The position numbers were made by a program, and so were the translations under genes. The notes below the pieces were generated by a model, which made no database searches, was not told the DNA's origin, and worked only from the letters and a program-made list of their open reading frames with translations. This document shows, one piece after another, positions 9,154-18,904 of a stretch of 64,000 nucleotides of DNA (position 1 is its first letter; each line of letters opens with the position of its first letter). The stretch is from contig NZ_BBAD01000001.1 in NCBI RefSeq assembly GCF_001311075.1, forward strand, positions 62,001 to 126,000, read 5' to 3'. This DNA is from Secundilactobacillus similis DSM 23365 = JCM 2765. GTDB lineage: Bacteria; Bacillota; Bacilli; Lactobacillales; Lactobacillaceae.

Positions 9154-10551
9154 ATGCGCATTGAACAGGATTGTATTGGTCGATTAGCAATAGATGATCA
9201 GGCCTTGTATGGTATCAACAGTGTTCGGGCGGCTCAAAACTTTCCGATTTCAACCGAGAAACTAAATCCGCTATTGATCGAAAGTTTGGTTCAAATCAAA
9301 AAGGCCGCCGCTCAAGTTAATCGCGAAGCCGGGACGTTATCACTGGCAAAAGCCAACGCCATCATCGCGGCTTGCAATCAGTTATTACTTGGCCAACACG
9401 CTGACGCATTCATTGCGCCGGCGATTCAAGGCAGCGCAGGGACTTCAGCGAATATGAACGTCAATGAAGTGGTCGCCCACTTGGCTGAACGGTTGAACCC
9501 GGGTGTTAAAGTGCACCCAAATGATGACGTTAACCAATCACAATCAACGAACGACACGTTTCCAACCGCTGGCAAAATGGCAATGTTAAAAAAGCTGCCG
9601 GCGTTGATCAAGAGTGTTGAACTGCTGCGAACGGCCTTGCAAGATCGGGCTACTACATTTGATGACGTCATTAAAGTGGGACGAACGCAACTACAGGATG
9701 CCGTTCCCACTACGTATGGTCGTACTTTTCGTGCTTATCACACGATGTTTACTCGAGATTTGGAGCGATTGAAAGCTGCTAAAGCTGGCCTAGAGGTTGT
9801 CAACCTTGGTGCAACAGCGATTGGGACGGGCGTTAACGCTACCGCACAATACCAAGATACAATCGTTCCGGCGGTTAATGCCATTTCACGACTCAGTCTT
9901 ACGCAGGCAACGGATCTCGTTGATGCAACTCAAAACTGCGATGCCGAGGTCGTCTTCTCTGGGACGTTAAAAGCACTGGCAGTGGATCTTTCTAAGTTTA
10001 GCAATGATCTTCGACTGTTAGCGAGTGGTCCGCAAGCTGGGTTGGGTGAACTGCATTTACCCGCGCAACAGGCTGGTTCGTCAATCATGCCGGCCAAGGT
10101 TAACCCGGTGATTCCAGAGGTTGTGAACCAGGTGGCCTTTGAGGTGATCGGTAACGATACAACGGTGACGTTGGCTGCTGAGGCTGGGCAGCTGGAGTTG
10201 AATGCATTTGAACCCATTATGTTTCGGGATATTTTAGCAAGCGAAACGTATCTGGAACGCGCAATCAGTACGTTGGCAACGCGGTGTGTATCGGGGATTG
10301 AGGTTGATCGAGAACGCTGTGCAACTGAAGTCGATCGTTCTGCCATAACCGCAACGCTGCTGTCACCATACTTGGGTTACGCTAAAACCACGGCCATCGT
10401 TAAACGAGCGGTGCGTGAAAATTGCTCGGTTCGTAGTTTATTGCTGCACGAACAGCTTATGGCACCGGAATTGGTTGATAGCTTGTTATCACCGGCAAGT
10501 CTCACGGGTAGTAGAAAACCAACTGATTCGGCACACGTTTCTGGTCGGTAA
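9154..10551 (+). CDS. aspA: Aspartate ammonia-lyase (aspartase/fumarase superfamily)
   Basis: A 465-residue lyase that would convert L-aspartate to fumarate and ammonia in the cytoplasm. Superfamily regions are in order: GSAGTSANMN (93-102), NQSQSTNDTF (127-136), VGRTQLQDAVP (175-185) and the signature loop GSSIMPAKVNPV (308-319) carrying the catalytic serine. Length fits aspartase. The alternative is class II fumarase, which shares all motifs; aspartase is favoured by the aminotransferase and peptidase that follow on the same strand. AGGGG stands before the ATG. Fumarate produced here could feed the fumarate-reductase-type flavoprotein at 20 kb; that link is inference. Confidence 0.85.
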   Translation: MRIEQDCIGRLAIDDQALYGINSVRAAQNFPISTEKLNPLLIESLVQIKKAAAQVNREAGTLSLAKANAIIAACNQLLLGQHADAFIAPAIQGSAGTSANMNVNEVVAHLAERLNPGVKVHPNDDVNQSQSTNDTFPTAGKMAMLKKLPALIKSVELLRTALQDRATTFDDVIKVGRTQLQDAVPTTYGRTFRAYHTMFTRDLERLKAAKAGLEVVNLGATAIGTGVNATAQYQDTIVPAVNAISRLSLTQATDLVDATQNCDAEVVFSGTLKALAVDLSKFSNDLRLLASGPQAGLGELHLPAQQAGSSIMPAKVNPVIPEVVNQVAFEVIGNDTTVTLAAEAGQLELNAFEPIMFRDILASETYLERAISTLATRCVSGIEVDRERCATEVDRSAITATLLSPYLGYAKTTAIVKRAVRENCSVRSLLLHEQLMAPELVDSLLSPASLTGSRKPTDSAHVSGR

Positions 10552-10589
10552 CCCTTGATTGACAACATTCGACTTGGAGGTCATTAAAT

Positions 10590-11762
10590 ATGGAAGAAAA
10601 CCAACTGAATCCAGACGTTTTAGCAGTCACCCCGTCAGCCCTTCGTCAGTTTGATCATGAAATCAGCGCAGATCCCCAAATCGTAAAGCTGACCCTTGGC
10701 GAACCGGATTTTAACGTACCAGAACACATTCAAATTGCGGCAATTCGGTCAATTAAAGCCAATCAATCGCACTACCCCTATTACTGGGGCATTCAAACGT
10801 TGCGTGAAGCTGCGTCAACCTATTACCGAGACAAATTTGGCTATCGTTACTCGGCTGACCAAATTATCTGTACGGTTGGCGCAACGGAGGGACTATCCGC
10901 AACGTTCAAAGCACTATTTCACGCGGGAGATGCCGTGCTGATTCCTACGCCGGCTTATCCGGTTTATCAAGCCCTGGCCATCTTAAATCACGTGACGCCG
11001 ATTCTTGTCGATACCACCGAAACTGGCTGTGTGCTAACGCCGCAACAAGTCACCGCTGCCATTAAGTCACATCTGGAAGTGACGATTAAAGGCGTTGTGA
11101 TCACTGATCCGTCTAACCCAACGGGGGTTGTTTACACCGAACAACAATTAGCTGATTTAGTGCCAACGCTACGTGAAAATCAACTTTGGATCATTAGCGA
11201 TGAGATATATGGCGAACTCACGTATGGGGTTGCACACTACTCACTTTCACGTTGGTTACCAGACCCAACCATTATCATCAACGGTTTGTCGAAATCCCAC
11301 GCTATGACCGGTTGGCGGATCGGCTTTGTTTTTGGCCCTAGTAACGTGATCGGTCAAATTGCGAAAGTGCACCAGTTTATGGTGACAACACCAACTTCGA
11401 TCGTTCAATACGCGGCTGTTGAAGCCCTGACAAATGGGCAAAACGATGCGGCGGTGATGCGCAAAGTTTATCAAAAACGGCGAGATTATTTGAAAAAGGC
11501 CCTGACTGAGTTGAACATGACGTTTGTTGCACCGATGGGCGCATTTTACATTTTTGCTAAAATTCCGACGGCTTATCATCAGGATAGTTTTGCGTTCGCC
11601 CGCCAATTGGCGCGTGACTACCACGTTGGCGTCATGCCCGGTACGCCATTTGGTGACCCGACAGCCATTCGAATCAGTTATGCGTCAAGCGATGAGAACT
11701 TACGGGCTTTGGTGGCGGCGCTGGCGAGTTTGAATCGGGCGAAGCGGGTGGCTGAACGCTAG
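10590..11762 (+). CDS. Class I/II PLP-dependent aminotransferase
   Basis: A 390-residue fold-type I aminotransferase transferring amino groups between an amino acid and a 2-oxo acid. Visible: LGEPDFNVPEH (37-47), the SNPTGVVY loop (175-182), DEIYGELTY (204-212) and the PLP lysine K235 in NGLSKSHAMTGWRIG, with a C-terminal IRISYASS arginine region. The sequence resembles the PatA/AspC-like group of lactobacilli; substrate is not resolvable. GGAGG lies before the ATG; it starts 38 bases after aspA and probably forms one transcript with it and the dipeptidase gene. Confidence 0.88.
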   Translation: MEENQLNPDVLAVTPSALRQFDHEISADPQIVKLTLGEPDFNVPEHIQIAAIRSIKANQSHYPYYWGIQTLREAASTYYRDKFGYRYSADQIICTVGATEGLSATFKALFHAGDAVLIPTPAYPVYQALAILNHVTPILVDTTETGCVLTPQQVTAAIKSHLEVTIKGVVITDPSNPTGVVYTEQQLADLVPTLRENQLWIISDEIYGELTYGVAHYSLSRWLPDPTIIINGLSKSHAMTGWRIGFVFGPSNVIGQIAKVHQFMVTTPTSIVQYAAVEALTNGQNDAAVMRKVYQKRRDYLKKALTELNMTFVAPMGAFYIFAKIPTAYHQDSFAFARQLARDYHVGVMPGTPFGDPTAIRISYASSDENLRALVAALASLNRAKRVAER

Positions 11763-11825
11763 GCGCTATTTAAAATATGTAGCGAGTAGCTAACCGCTAG
11801 GGCCTAAGTCGAAGGGAGTTTCAAA

Positions 11826-12586
11826 ATGACCATTAAATTAATTCAATTTGAAAAGCCGATTCCAATCGTAACTGATTCTTGGGACTGGCAACGTGCGCAC
11901 CAACCTAAAATTATCGAATGTCATGAACCGTTAGTTAATGCAGGATTTTGTCCCGAACGGATTGTTGCTAGTCCTGAATATTTTAATCAAGGCATCGGCG
12001 GCACAACGGCCACAACCTACAGTCGTCGGAATGTTTACCGTCGTTTAGTCTTAGCAGCTAATCAGTTGCCAGTGGGGTATAAATTGGTTCTACTGGATGC
12101 TTGGCGATCTAATGAAGCCAGACGCAATTATTTGAACTATTGAAACAAACGCTCACCGAGCAAAGTCCCGATTTAACTGAATCCCAAGTGCTGAAACGAA
12201 CTTTGACCAACGTAGCACCGCCGACAAGCGACATCGTTCACCGACCGGCACCCCATAATACTGGTGGCGCAGTTGATTTGCTAATTGTTGACGATTTGGG
12301 GGTGCCGCTTGATTTTGGAACCCCGTTTGATGACCATACCGAAGTTGCCCGCACATCGTATTTTGAAGAAAAACAGACCCGGACTGAACTTGATTCGGCC
12401 GAAATTGCTTATCGTGATCATCGGCGGTTGCTCTACAACGTGATGGTCAGCGTTGGGTTCACGAACTATACGGATGAATGGTGGCACTTTGATTATGGTA
12501 ACCAAAACTGGGCTTGGCAATCAGGTGCCGACCATGCGATTTATGGCACGATTGAGCCACCGTTTACGTGGCGGAAGCCGTATTAG
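11826..12586 (+). pseudogene. D-Ala-D-Ala dipeptidase (VanX/DdpX family), frameshifted
   Basis: The N-terminal 105 residues (to RRNYLNY) and C-terminal part lie in two frames; adding one T in a three-T run near 12131 gives RRNYFELLKQTLTEQ and a 253-residue protein. The C-terminal part holds the zinc site: H and D in APHNTGGAVDLLI, and EWWHFDYG with the catalytic E and third ligand H. The enzyme cleaves D-Ala-D-Ala, here more likely for cell-wall turnover and nutrition than vancomycin resistance, since no vanHA genes are near. It follows the aminotransferase by 63 bases. Confidence 0.82.
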
Positions 12587-12676
12587 GTGATGGATATTAC
12601 AGTGGATTTCTGGTTACTCAAGAGCATGCAAATACATCGAAAAAATAGATAGTTAAGTGATCTGCACTTACAAAAG

Positions 12677-12711
12677 AGACCGCCTCAAGCTTTAATGAGG
12701 CGGTCTTTTTT
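12677..12711 (+). terminator. Terminator after the aspA-aminotransferase-dipeptidase group
   Basis: Arms AGACCGCCTC (12677-12686) and GAGGCGGTCT (12697-12706), then a T run. Confidence 0.85.
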
Positions 12712-12714
12712 GTT

Positions 12715-13147
12715 GTCAGGAGGGTGTTGTTAAAAACGGCTATCACGGTCGTTAGATGTTGCGTTCACGGTTGGGTGAATTGGTGTGATTAGTAATAGTG
12801 AACGACTGTTCAAAGCGAGTTTGAGCTTAGCGGATGACTTAAATGAAGACCAAAATACGCGCTTACAGCGTGAAAACCAAGTTTGGTAATGATTGTCATG
12901 ATAGCGTTTGGAAGAGTAATGGCGGGCTAAATGATGGCTAAGGCGAGCGGAAATTAAGAAGCTTTGAATTAGTCTAACGCTGAGCATATTTTTGAATGGC
13001 ATATCATTTGGACACTAAAACTCAGGAGTCTAAGGCGGCGTTGATGCTAAAATGATGCAAAAAAGAATTGTGGCTTTCTAAATCAGGAAGCGACAATTCT
13101 CATTAGTTTTTCAAATATTAGTTATTTAACCATGAACGAGTTTCGAA
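12715..13147. other. 433-base stretch without a confident gene
   Basis: Plus-strand frame 12734-12889 reads KRLSRSLDVAFTVG-stop-IGVISNSERLFK and on to QRENQVW-stop, which looks coding-like apart from one TGA, and may be debris of a lost gene. A 90-codon frame on the minus strand has no ribosome-binding site and an unlikely composition. Nothing else is recognisable; the 3' end leads into the permease terminator region. Confidence 0.3.
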
Positions 13148-14536
13148 TTACCGCTCCGTCGACATTGTCGGCACCGTTGATTTCTCCCGTGATGCGAAGA
13201 ACCCGAAGCCGGCACACCAGACGATACCTAAAACGGCAGGAACGAGGTTGCTGGTATCGAAGAAGAGGCTAAGATAGATGACGCCGAAGAAGACGATCAA
13301 TAGCGGATCAAGGACCTTGTAGGCGGGCATCAGGAAGCCGTCTGGCATAAAGTCCGTTGATTGGCGGTAGCGATAGTGGGCAACAACGGTGAGGGCGTAA
13401 ACAATGAGGTAGAGGTCGCTGGAAGCGGCCGTGATCAAGCTGAAGGCATTTGACACCGCTGGCAAGGCACTGATCACTGGGGCAAACAGGATCAACACTG
13501 CTGAAATTAAGATGCCGTTAGCCGGAACACCGTGCGTTGAAATCGTTTTGAAATGGCGCATTAGTGGGCTGTGTGATTCGGTGGCCAGCTGATAGAAGTG
13601 ACGTCCGGATGAGTAGATCATGCTATTCAGCGATGAGGCGGCAGAGGTTAAGACTACGAAGTTGATGACCGCGGCCGCTGCTTTTAGCCCAACTAACGCG
13701 AAAACTTGGACGAACGGACTTTGGTTCGTTGAGAGACTGTGCCAAGGATAAATCATCATAATGACGAGTAACGCACCAATGTAGAATAGTAGGATTCGGT
13801 AGATGATCTCGTTGATTGCTTTGGGTAAGACGTGTCGCGGATTCTTCGTTTCCGCCGTGGTGATGCCGATGAATTCCATGCCGAGAAACGCGAAGAACAC
13901 CATTGGAAATGCGCCGATAAAGCTGTGAATACCATTTGGAAAGAGCGTGAAGCCGGTCGTCAGATTGCTCAAGCTGACCTGACCAGTCGGCGTTTTGAAT
14001 TGAGAAAATACCATGAAGACGCCGGTGGCAATCATTGCCAAAATAGCTACGATTTTAATCATCGCAAACCAGAATTCGGCTTCACCGAAGAGTCGGACGG
14101 CAATCAAATTAACGCTGGTTAACACAGCTAGGAAGATGACTTGAATCACCCAACTAGCTGCATGGGGGAACCAAAACTGAACGTAAGTGGCAACGGCCGT
14201 TAACTCAGCCATGCCGACAAAGATTAACCCAATCCAGTAGGTCCAACCCGCAAAATAGCCGGTGCGTTGCCCCAAGTAACGACTAATAAACGCAATAAAC
14301 GTATGTTGTGACGGGTCCTGGTAGAGCATTTCGCCAATACCGCGCATCATTAAGAAGAAAAAGAAGCCAATAATCAAATAGACCAAAATGATCGACGGCC
14401 CAGTTTTAGTAATTGACGTACTTGCCCCTAAGAAGAGACCGGTGCCAATCGTGCCACCAAGCGCAATCATTTGAACGTGTCGGTTAGATAAAGTCCGTTT
14501 CGTGCCATCAACATTTGTATCCGAATGTTTATCCAT
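13148..14536 (-). CDS. Amino acid permease (APC superfamily)
   Basis: A 462-residue, twelve-helix transporter. The N-terminus has the amino-acid permease signature IALGGTIGTGLFLG (about residues 25-38) with the GTG substrate loop, followed by the conserved first helices and WTYWIGLIFVGMAELTA (around 100-116). These permeases import amino acids with protons. Specificity cannot be read; GabP/RocE/AAP-type members look similar. GGAGTG stands before ATG 14536. It is divergent from oppA across an AT-rich intergenic region. Confidence 0.9.
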   Translation of the reverse strand: MDKHSDTNVDGTKRTLSNRHVQMIALGGTIGTGLFLGASTSITKTGPSIILVYLIIGFFFFLMMRGIGEMLYQDPSQHTFIAFISRYLGQRTGYFAGWTYWIGLIFVGMAELTAVATYVQFWFPHAASWVIQVIFLAVLTSVNLIAVRLFGEAEFWFAMIKIVAILAMIATGVFMVFSQFKTPTGQVSLSNLTTGFTLFPNGIHSFIGAFPMVFFAFLGMEFIGITTAETKNPRHVLPKAINEIIYRILLFYIGALLVIMMIYPWHSLSTNQSPFVQVFALVGLKAAAAVINFVVLTSAASSLNSMIYSSGRHFYQLATESHSPLMRHFKTISTHGVPANGILISAVLILFAPVISALPAVSNAFSLITAASSDLYLIVYALTVVAHYRYRQSTDFMPDGFLMPAYKVLDPLLIVFFGVIYLSLFFDTSNLVPAVLGIVWCAGFGFFASREKSTVPTMSTER

Positions 14537-14850
14537 AGACTCACTCCTTTTAATTAAGCTTATTTAATCACTAAACGGTAAAATATTCAATAACTAAATT
14601 AAAAAATAATTAGAAATATTAATAGAAACATTGAAGATAATTTGTTATAATCCCTGTTAAATTAGCATTTATTAGATATTTAACCGCAGATTAATTTAAT
14701 TTTAATTAAATGGTCAATCATTTTTATATGAATAATTAGTTACATTGGCGTGTGAGGTTCCGTTTCAATCTGGTTGAATCCGATAGTCCTTAAACCCGGT
14801 CGCTTTACCTTGAAAGCTAATCATCGATTGAAAGCAGTCACGCCCCGTGG

Positions 14851-14960
14851 TCATGTCATGAGTGTTGTTCCACGGATGATTTCGACTTTAAACGGGTAGC
14901 GTGATAAAAAATTTCAATCACGCGATAGAGATGATTGGCCAAATCTCGATGAGTTAGGTA
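14851..14960 (-). pseudogene. Possible C-terminal remnant of a LacI-family regulator; rest of gap AT-rich
   Basis: On the minus strand two adjoining frames read RDLANHLYRVIE and FLSRYPFKVEIIRGTTLMT-stop; one base in a T run separates them. The VEIIRGTT ending resembles the C-terminus of LacI/GalR regulators, but no N-terminal part exists. The flanking 14537-14850 is AT-rich and holds promoter-like sequence for the divergent permease and oppA; I see no riboswitch match there. Confidence 0.3.
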
Positions 14961-15004
14961 AGATGAAGACAACGCAATGGTTAAACGAAAGTGGGGGAAT
15001 CATT

Positions 15005-16623
15005 TTGAAACAATTTAGGGGCCTCATCGCTGGCACGACGGTCTTAATCGCCGGACTGGTTTTAGCTGGCTGTGGGAAGAGCAGTACGCAGTCAAGTAAG
15101 CAAAGCATTTCACTGATGCAGACGTCCGACCTGACCAGCTTGGATAACACGAATCAGGCAACGATGCCGGAGTTCAACACGTTAACGAACATCTCAGAAG
15201 GCTTGTATCGATTAAATGACAAGGATCAACCGGTGGCTGCTATGGCAACGCAAGTGGAAAAGCCAACGAATAACGGGACGAAGTACACTTTCCACATTCG
15301 TAAAACGGCTAAGTGGAGCAACGGTGACCCAGTAACGGCTGCCGACTTTGAATATTCTTGGAAACGGTCGCTCAATCCGGCCAATAATCCGGTGTATACC
15401 TATGTCTTTAGTGGTATCAAGAACGCCGATGCCATTATTGCTGGTAAGAAGTCTTACAAGACGCTGGGCATTAAGGCAACGGCCAAGCGGACGCTGACGA
15501 TCACGCTGGATCACCCGATGGCCTACTTCAACAAGCTGGTCGCCATGCCAGTCTTCATGCCGCAGGATAAGACTTTCGTGCAAAAGGTTGGGGTTAAAAA
15601 ATACGGGACCAACGCAGCCAACACCGTGTCTAACGGCGCCTTTAAAATCAGTGGCTGGACTGGGACTAACTCCAGTTACAAGTTGGTTAAAAACAACTAC
15701 TACTGGGACAAAAAGGCAATTAAGCTGGATCAGATCAACTATCAAACGGTTAAGGACGCCAATACTGCGCATAACCTGTTTACTTCGGGTAAACTGGACG
15801 ACGTCACGATTTCTGGGGTGACGGCGAAGAACCTTCAAGGCAACAAAAACTTGAAGCGAGTACCAAAGGCTTGGACCTACTACTTACAGTTGAACCAACG
15901 TAACGGCCAACCATTGGCGAACCAAAAGTTGCGTGAAGCACTCTCGTTGGTCATCAACAAGCGTCAGTTAGTGAACCAAGTCTTGGCAGATGGCTCTACC
16001 GCTGCCAGCAGTTTTGTCAGTCCGGGAACGGCAACTGACCCAACGACTGGTAAGGACTTCAGTGCCGAAACCAGTACCAGCACGGCACGGAATGTGACGC
16101 GGGCTAAGCAACTCTGGGCACAAGGGCTTAAGGAAGCTGGCATCAGCGGCACGGTCAAATTGTCAATTATTGGTGACGACCAAGACGTGACCCGAAACGT
16201 GGCCCAATTTGTTCAGAGTCAAGTCCAAGAAAATCTCAAGGGTGCCAAGGTCGACATCAACAACTTGCCAGATAAGGGTTTCCAGGATCGGAAAACGACT
16301 GGGAAGTTTGCGATGAGTCAGTGGTACTGGTTGGCGGACTTTGCGGACCCAATCAACTACTTGGGCATCTTAACGAGTGGCAATGCATGAATCCAGGTCA
16401 CTATAGTGATAAGGTTTACGACAGTTACGTGGATAAGGCTAAGTCAGCAACGACGACGGCCGCTTACTGGTCAAACCTGCGTCATGCGGAAGCACGGTTG
16501 CAGTCACAGGCGGGGATTATTCCACTGTACTACGTGAAGGAATCACACTTGGTTAACGACAAGCTAACGGGGGTTGCCTATCATATGGCGGGCTTTGCGG
16601 ATTATACGCGGGCGTCGAAGTAA
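15005..16623 (+). pseudogene. oppA: Oligopeptide ABC transporter substrate-binding lipoprotein (OppA), frameshifted
   Basis: From TTG 15005 (GTGGGGGAATCA upstream) the protein starts MKQFRGLIAGTTVLIAG and carries a lipobox, LVLAGC, so it would be lipid-anchored on the cell surface. The SBP family 5 region follows (NISEGLYRLND, WSNGDPVTAADFEYSWKR), typical of peptide-binding proteins. The frame breaks after LGILTSGN; one missing base near 16383 restores SGNCMNPGHYSDKVYDSYV and the C-terminus, for 539 residues, normal for OppA. No permease or ATPase genes accompany it, so it is an orphan binding protein. An in-frame ATG at 14963 lacks a ribosome-binding site. Confidence 0.85.
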
Positions 16624-16651
16624 CGCATTGTTAGCGTGAAAATTGGAAAAT

Positions 16652-16704
16652 AAAAAGGCTAGTCCTGAATACCTCTTTTGAGATATTTAGCGACTAGTCT
16701 TTTT
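16652..16704. terminator. Bidirectional terminator between oppA and the XRE gene
   Basis: Arms AAAAAGGCTAGTC (16652-16664) and GACTAGTCTTTT (16692-16703) with A and T tracts on both sides, serving two convergent genes. Confidence 0.75.
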
Positions 16705-16720
16705 AAATTTTAAAATCGAT

Positions 16721-17077
16721 TTATTTAAATGCCCGCACGATCTCTGGCACAAACCATGTCAGCCAACCACCAATCGCGAAAATCAACCACCAGTATTTGG
16801 CCGCAAATTCCCAGAAGTTCATGTGGTGTTCTGGCATGGTGGAGGTAGTTGGTGCGGTAGCTGCTGGCGATGCTGGTGCATCAACGCCCTTCACCAAACT
16901 ATCCAAACTCACTTGGAACAGGTCGCTCATCTGAACGAGCCGTTCAACGTCGGGGTAGGCGGTGCCCAGTTCCCACTTGGAGATTGCTTGGCGACTAATG
17001 TTGAGTTTGTCGGCTAGGGCGTCTTGCGTCCAAGCCAACTTTTCCCGTTCCGTTTTGATGCGTTGTCCTAGTAGCAT
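16721..17077 (-). CDS. XRE-family regulator with C-terminal membrane helix
   Basis: A 118-residue protein: Cro/C1 helix-turn-helix at about residues 5-60 (TQDALADKLNISRQAISKWE), a proline/alanine/threonine linker (about 68-85), and one hydrophobic helix (about 92-112, AAKYWWLIFAIGGWLTWFV). Membrane-tethered XRE proteins of this build are common in lactobacilli; the role is unknown. AGGAGG precedes the ATG. It resembles the 26.3 kb regulator in plan but is much shorter. Confidence 0.88.
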   Translation of the reverse strand: MLLGQRIKTEREKLAWTQDALADKLNISRQAISKWELGTAYPDVERLVQMSDLFQVSLDSLVKGVDAPASPAATAPTTSTMPEHHMNFWEFAAKYWWLIFAIGGWLTWFVPEIVRAFK

Positions 17078-17287
17078 CGTGTCGTCCTCCTATAAGTTGT
17101 TGGTATCTTCATTATCACGGACGGGTGGGGAAAATGCACGCGATTTGCTGATGCGTTTTTTGCCACCTGCAGTTGCGCTTATAATCGTTGAGTTACCAGT
17201 GTTTTAACGTGGTTGCGCAACTCAAAATAGCGTGAAATGGTGAACTCGTGATAGAAATATTAGAAGGGGGTTTACTTTGACGCGAAA

Positions 17288-17335
17288 ACTTTCTAAACTG
17301 ATACTCATGACATTTTAATTTAGAAAGTGAGGTGG
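17288..17335 (+). promoter_or_regulatory. Inverted repeat overlapping the EamA ribosome-binding site
   Basis: Arms ACTTTCTAAA (17288-17297) and TTTAGAAAGT (17319-17328) flank 21 bases; the second arm abuts GAGGTGG (17329-17335), the likely ribosome-binding site. It could be an operator or an mRNA hairpin limiting ribosome access. Confidence 0.4.
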
Positions 17336-17340
17336 CACGG

Positions 17341-18267
17341 ATGACGGATAAAACAAAGGGCCTGTGGTTAGCGATTTCTGGTTGTACTTGTTGGGGCATG
17401 TCAGGGGTTGCGGCGCAGTATCTATTCACCAAAACGACGGTTACACCGATGTGGTTGGTTGGCGTTCGACTCTTCATCGCGGGCATCTTATTGATTATTT
17501 GGGGCCTGGTGACATCACCCAAGACAGTTTTCGGTGTCTGGCGGCACTGGCAAGACGCCGTAATGATCGTGGTGTTTGCGTTTTGCGGTATGATTCCGTC
17601 CCAGTTTTCGTATTTTATGGCGATCAAATACGGTAATGCGCCAACTGCCACCATTCTGCAGTTCCTCGGACCACTCTTCATCATCGCCTACATCGCCATT
17701 GCGCACTGGCGGTTACCGCGGCGAATCGATGTGGTGTCGATGGCAATTGCGCTGTTCGGCACCTACCTGTTGGTGACCAAGGGCCAATTTGACAGCCTAG
17801 CGTTAGCGCCAATTGCGGTTTTCTGGGGCGTAATGGCTGCAGTTGGTCAGGCATTGTACACGTTAACGCCGATTCGGTTACTAAAGCAGTTCGATGCCAA
17901 ATTGGTGACCGGCTGGGCAATGTTAGTTGGCAGTTTAGCGTTTATGCCCCACGTGGTAATCGGCCCAATGCCGCATTTATCTGCGTTAGGCTGGGGTGCA
18001 GTGCTGTTTGTGGCGACGATTGGGACGATGCTGGCGTACATGCTTTATCTGCAGAGTCTCAAGTACATCTTGCCGGCAACGACTGGGATGTTAAGCTCAT
18101 TTGAACCCCTCACCGCAACCGTGTTGTCGATCCTTATTCTACATACGGCGTTTGGTTTGCCGGAGATGCTGGGTGGCTTATTCATCCTAGCCACCGCATT
18201 CATACAGGCGTGGGCGGTGCACCGGGTACCAACGGTTAAAAAGAAGCGTCGGCCAAACCGCGTTTAG
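17341..18267 (+). CDS. EamA/DMT-family transporter
   Basis: A 308-residue, ten-helix exporter-type transporter with two EamA repeats (about 8-140 and 155-290). The N-terminus KGLWLAISGCTCWGMSGVAAQ is typical of the RhaT/EamA group, and the second repeat carries the ATTGMLSSFEPLTATVLSIL motif. GAGGTGG sits 5 bases before ATG 17341; the GTG at 17332 overlaps that site and is less likely. It is monocistronic, with a palindrome in its leader and a terminator after it. Substrate unknown. Confidence 0.9.
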   Translation: MTDKTKGLWLAISGCTCWGMSGVAAQYLFTKTTVTPMWLVGVRLFIAGILLIIWGLVTSPKTVFGVWRHWQDAVMIVVFAFCGMIPSQFSYFMAIKYGNAPTATILQFLGPLFIIAYIAIAHWRLPRRIDVVSMAIALFGTYLLVTKGQFDSLALAPIAVFWGVMAAVGQALYTLTPIRLLKQFDAKLVTGWAMLVGSLAFMPHVVIGPMPHLSALGWGAVLFVATIGTMLAYMLYLQSLKYILPATTGMLSSFEPLTATVLSILILHTAFGLPEMLGGLFILATAFIQAWAVHRVPTVKKKRRPNRV

Positions 18268-18280
18268 GTTCCGGAATATA

Positions 18281-18331
18281 AATAAAAGTGACGTTGTCCT
18301 TCGTTTATGGGAAGGCAACGTCATTTTTATT
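18281..18331 (+). terminator. Terminator after EamA; possibly a degenerate R1 repeat
   Basis: Arms 18281-18302 and 18311-18331 pair almost fully and end in T-rich sequence. The sequence just before (GTTTAGGTTCCGGAATATAA) resembles the left end of the R1 palindromes, but the right end and tail are not conserved. Confidence 0.7.
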
Positions 18332-18386
18332 TTACCTGACTGGAACTGGTGGGTTGAACCCTATTTAGGCCAGATACTGAGACCGC

Positions 18387-18823
18387 TTATTTAATTAGAT
18401 GAGCAGTATCGGTGTGCTTAAAGCCGTGCTTTTGGTAATAACTGTAGGAAGTTAGCTTCAGGTGCTTTCCCTTACGATAGATCATGTAGTTCTCAGTACC
18501 ACCCAAGTACATGCCGGACTTGATACCGGTGCCTTGAGGTGGTAATACTTGCCACGCTTGACGTAGTAGGTGTTTTTAACCTTAACCTGAGGCATCCCGG
18601 AAGCTTGGTCAATTAGGTATTTGGCATTAATAGTAATGGTTTCGCCGAACCCGAGGGCGGAATGCTTTGGCAGATTGTACTGAAACTTGCCACGGAGTGC
18701 TTTGGGCGTGCCCTTAGTAACGGCACTGGCGGTGGTAGGTTGCTGAGTCTCAACGATGGCTAGGCCACCAACGAGTGCGACTAGGACTAACGAACCGGAC
18801 AGTAGGTGCTTTGCTTTAATCAT
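18387..18823 (-). pseudogene. Small secreted protein, frameshifted; paralogue of the 51.8 kb gene
   Basis: Signal peptide with hydrophobic core GSLVLVALVGGLAIVET and an A-S-A-type cleavage region (about residue 33), followed by TPKALRGKFQYN. The frame shifts after KRGKYYHLKA; adding one base near 18530 continues into TGIKSGMYLGGTENYMIYRK and ends HTDTAHLIK-stop at 18387, giving 145 residues. The TP.A.RG.F start of the mature chain is shared with the secreted protein at 51828. Function unknown; probably surface-associated. GGGGGAAATCAC precedes the ATG. Confidence 0.7.
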
Positions 18824-18904
18824 GTGATTTCCCCCAATGGTTGTAATCGCCGTAACAACGGCAACTTTATTATAGCGCCGATTGGTAACGGTGACGAAAG
18901 TGAT

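Noticed and set aside
11826-12586. Vancomycin-resistance vanX
   Set aside because: The dipeptidase family fits, but no vanH, vanA or vanRS genes are near, and lactobacilli carry such enzymes for wall turnover.
12730-13002. 90-codon minus-strand frame between the dipeptidase and permease genes
   Set aside because: No ribosome-binding site, odd composition rich in R, H and S, and no recognisable domain; the opposite strand reads at least as protein-like.
14537-14962. Possible riboswitch in the gap before oppA
   Set aside because: No T-box, S-box or L-box core motif could be found, and part of the gap reads as a LacI-type remnant on the other strand.
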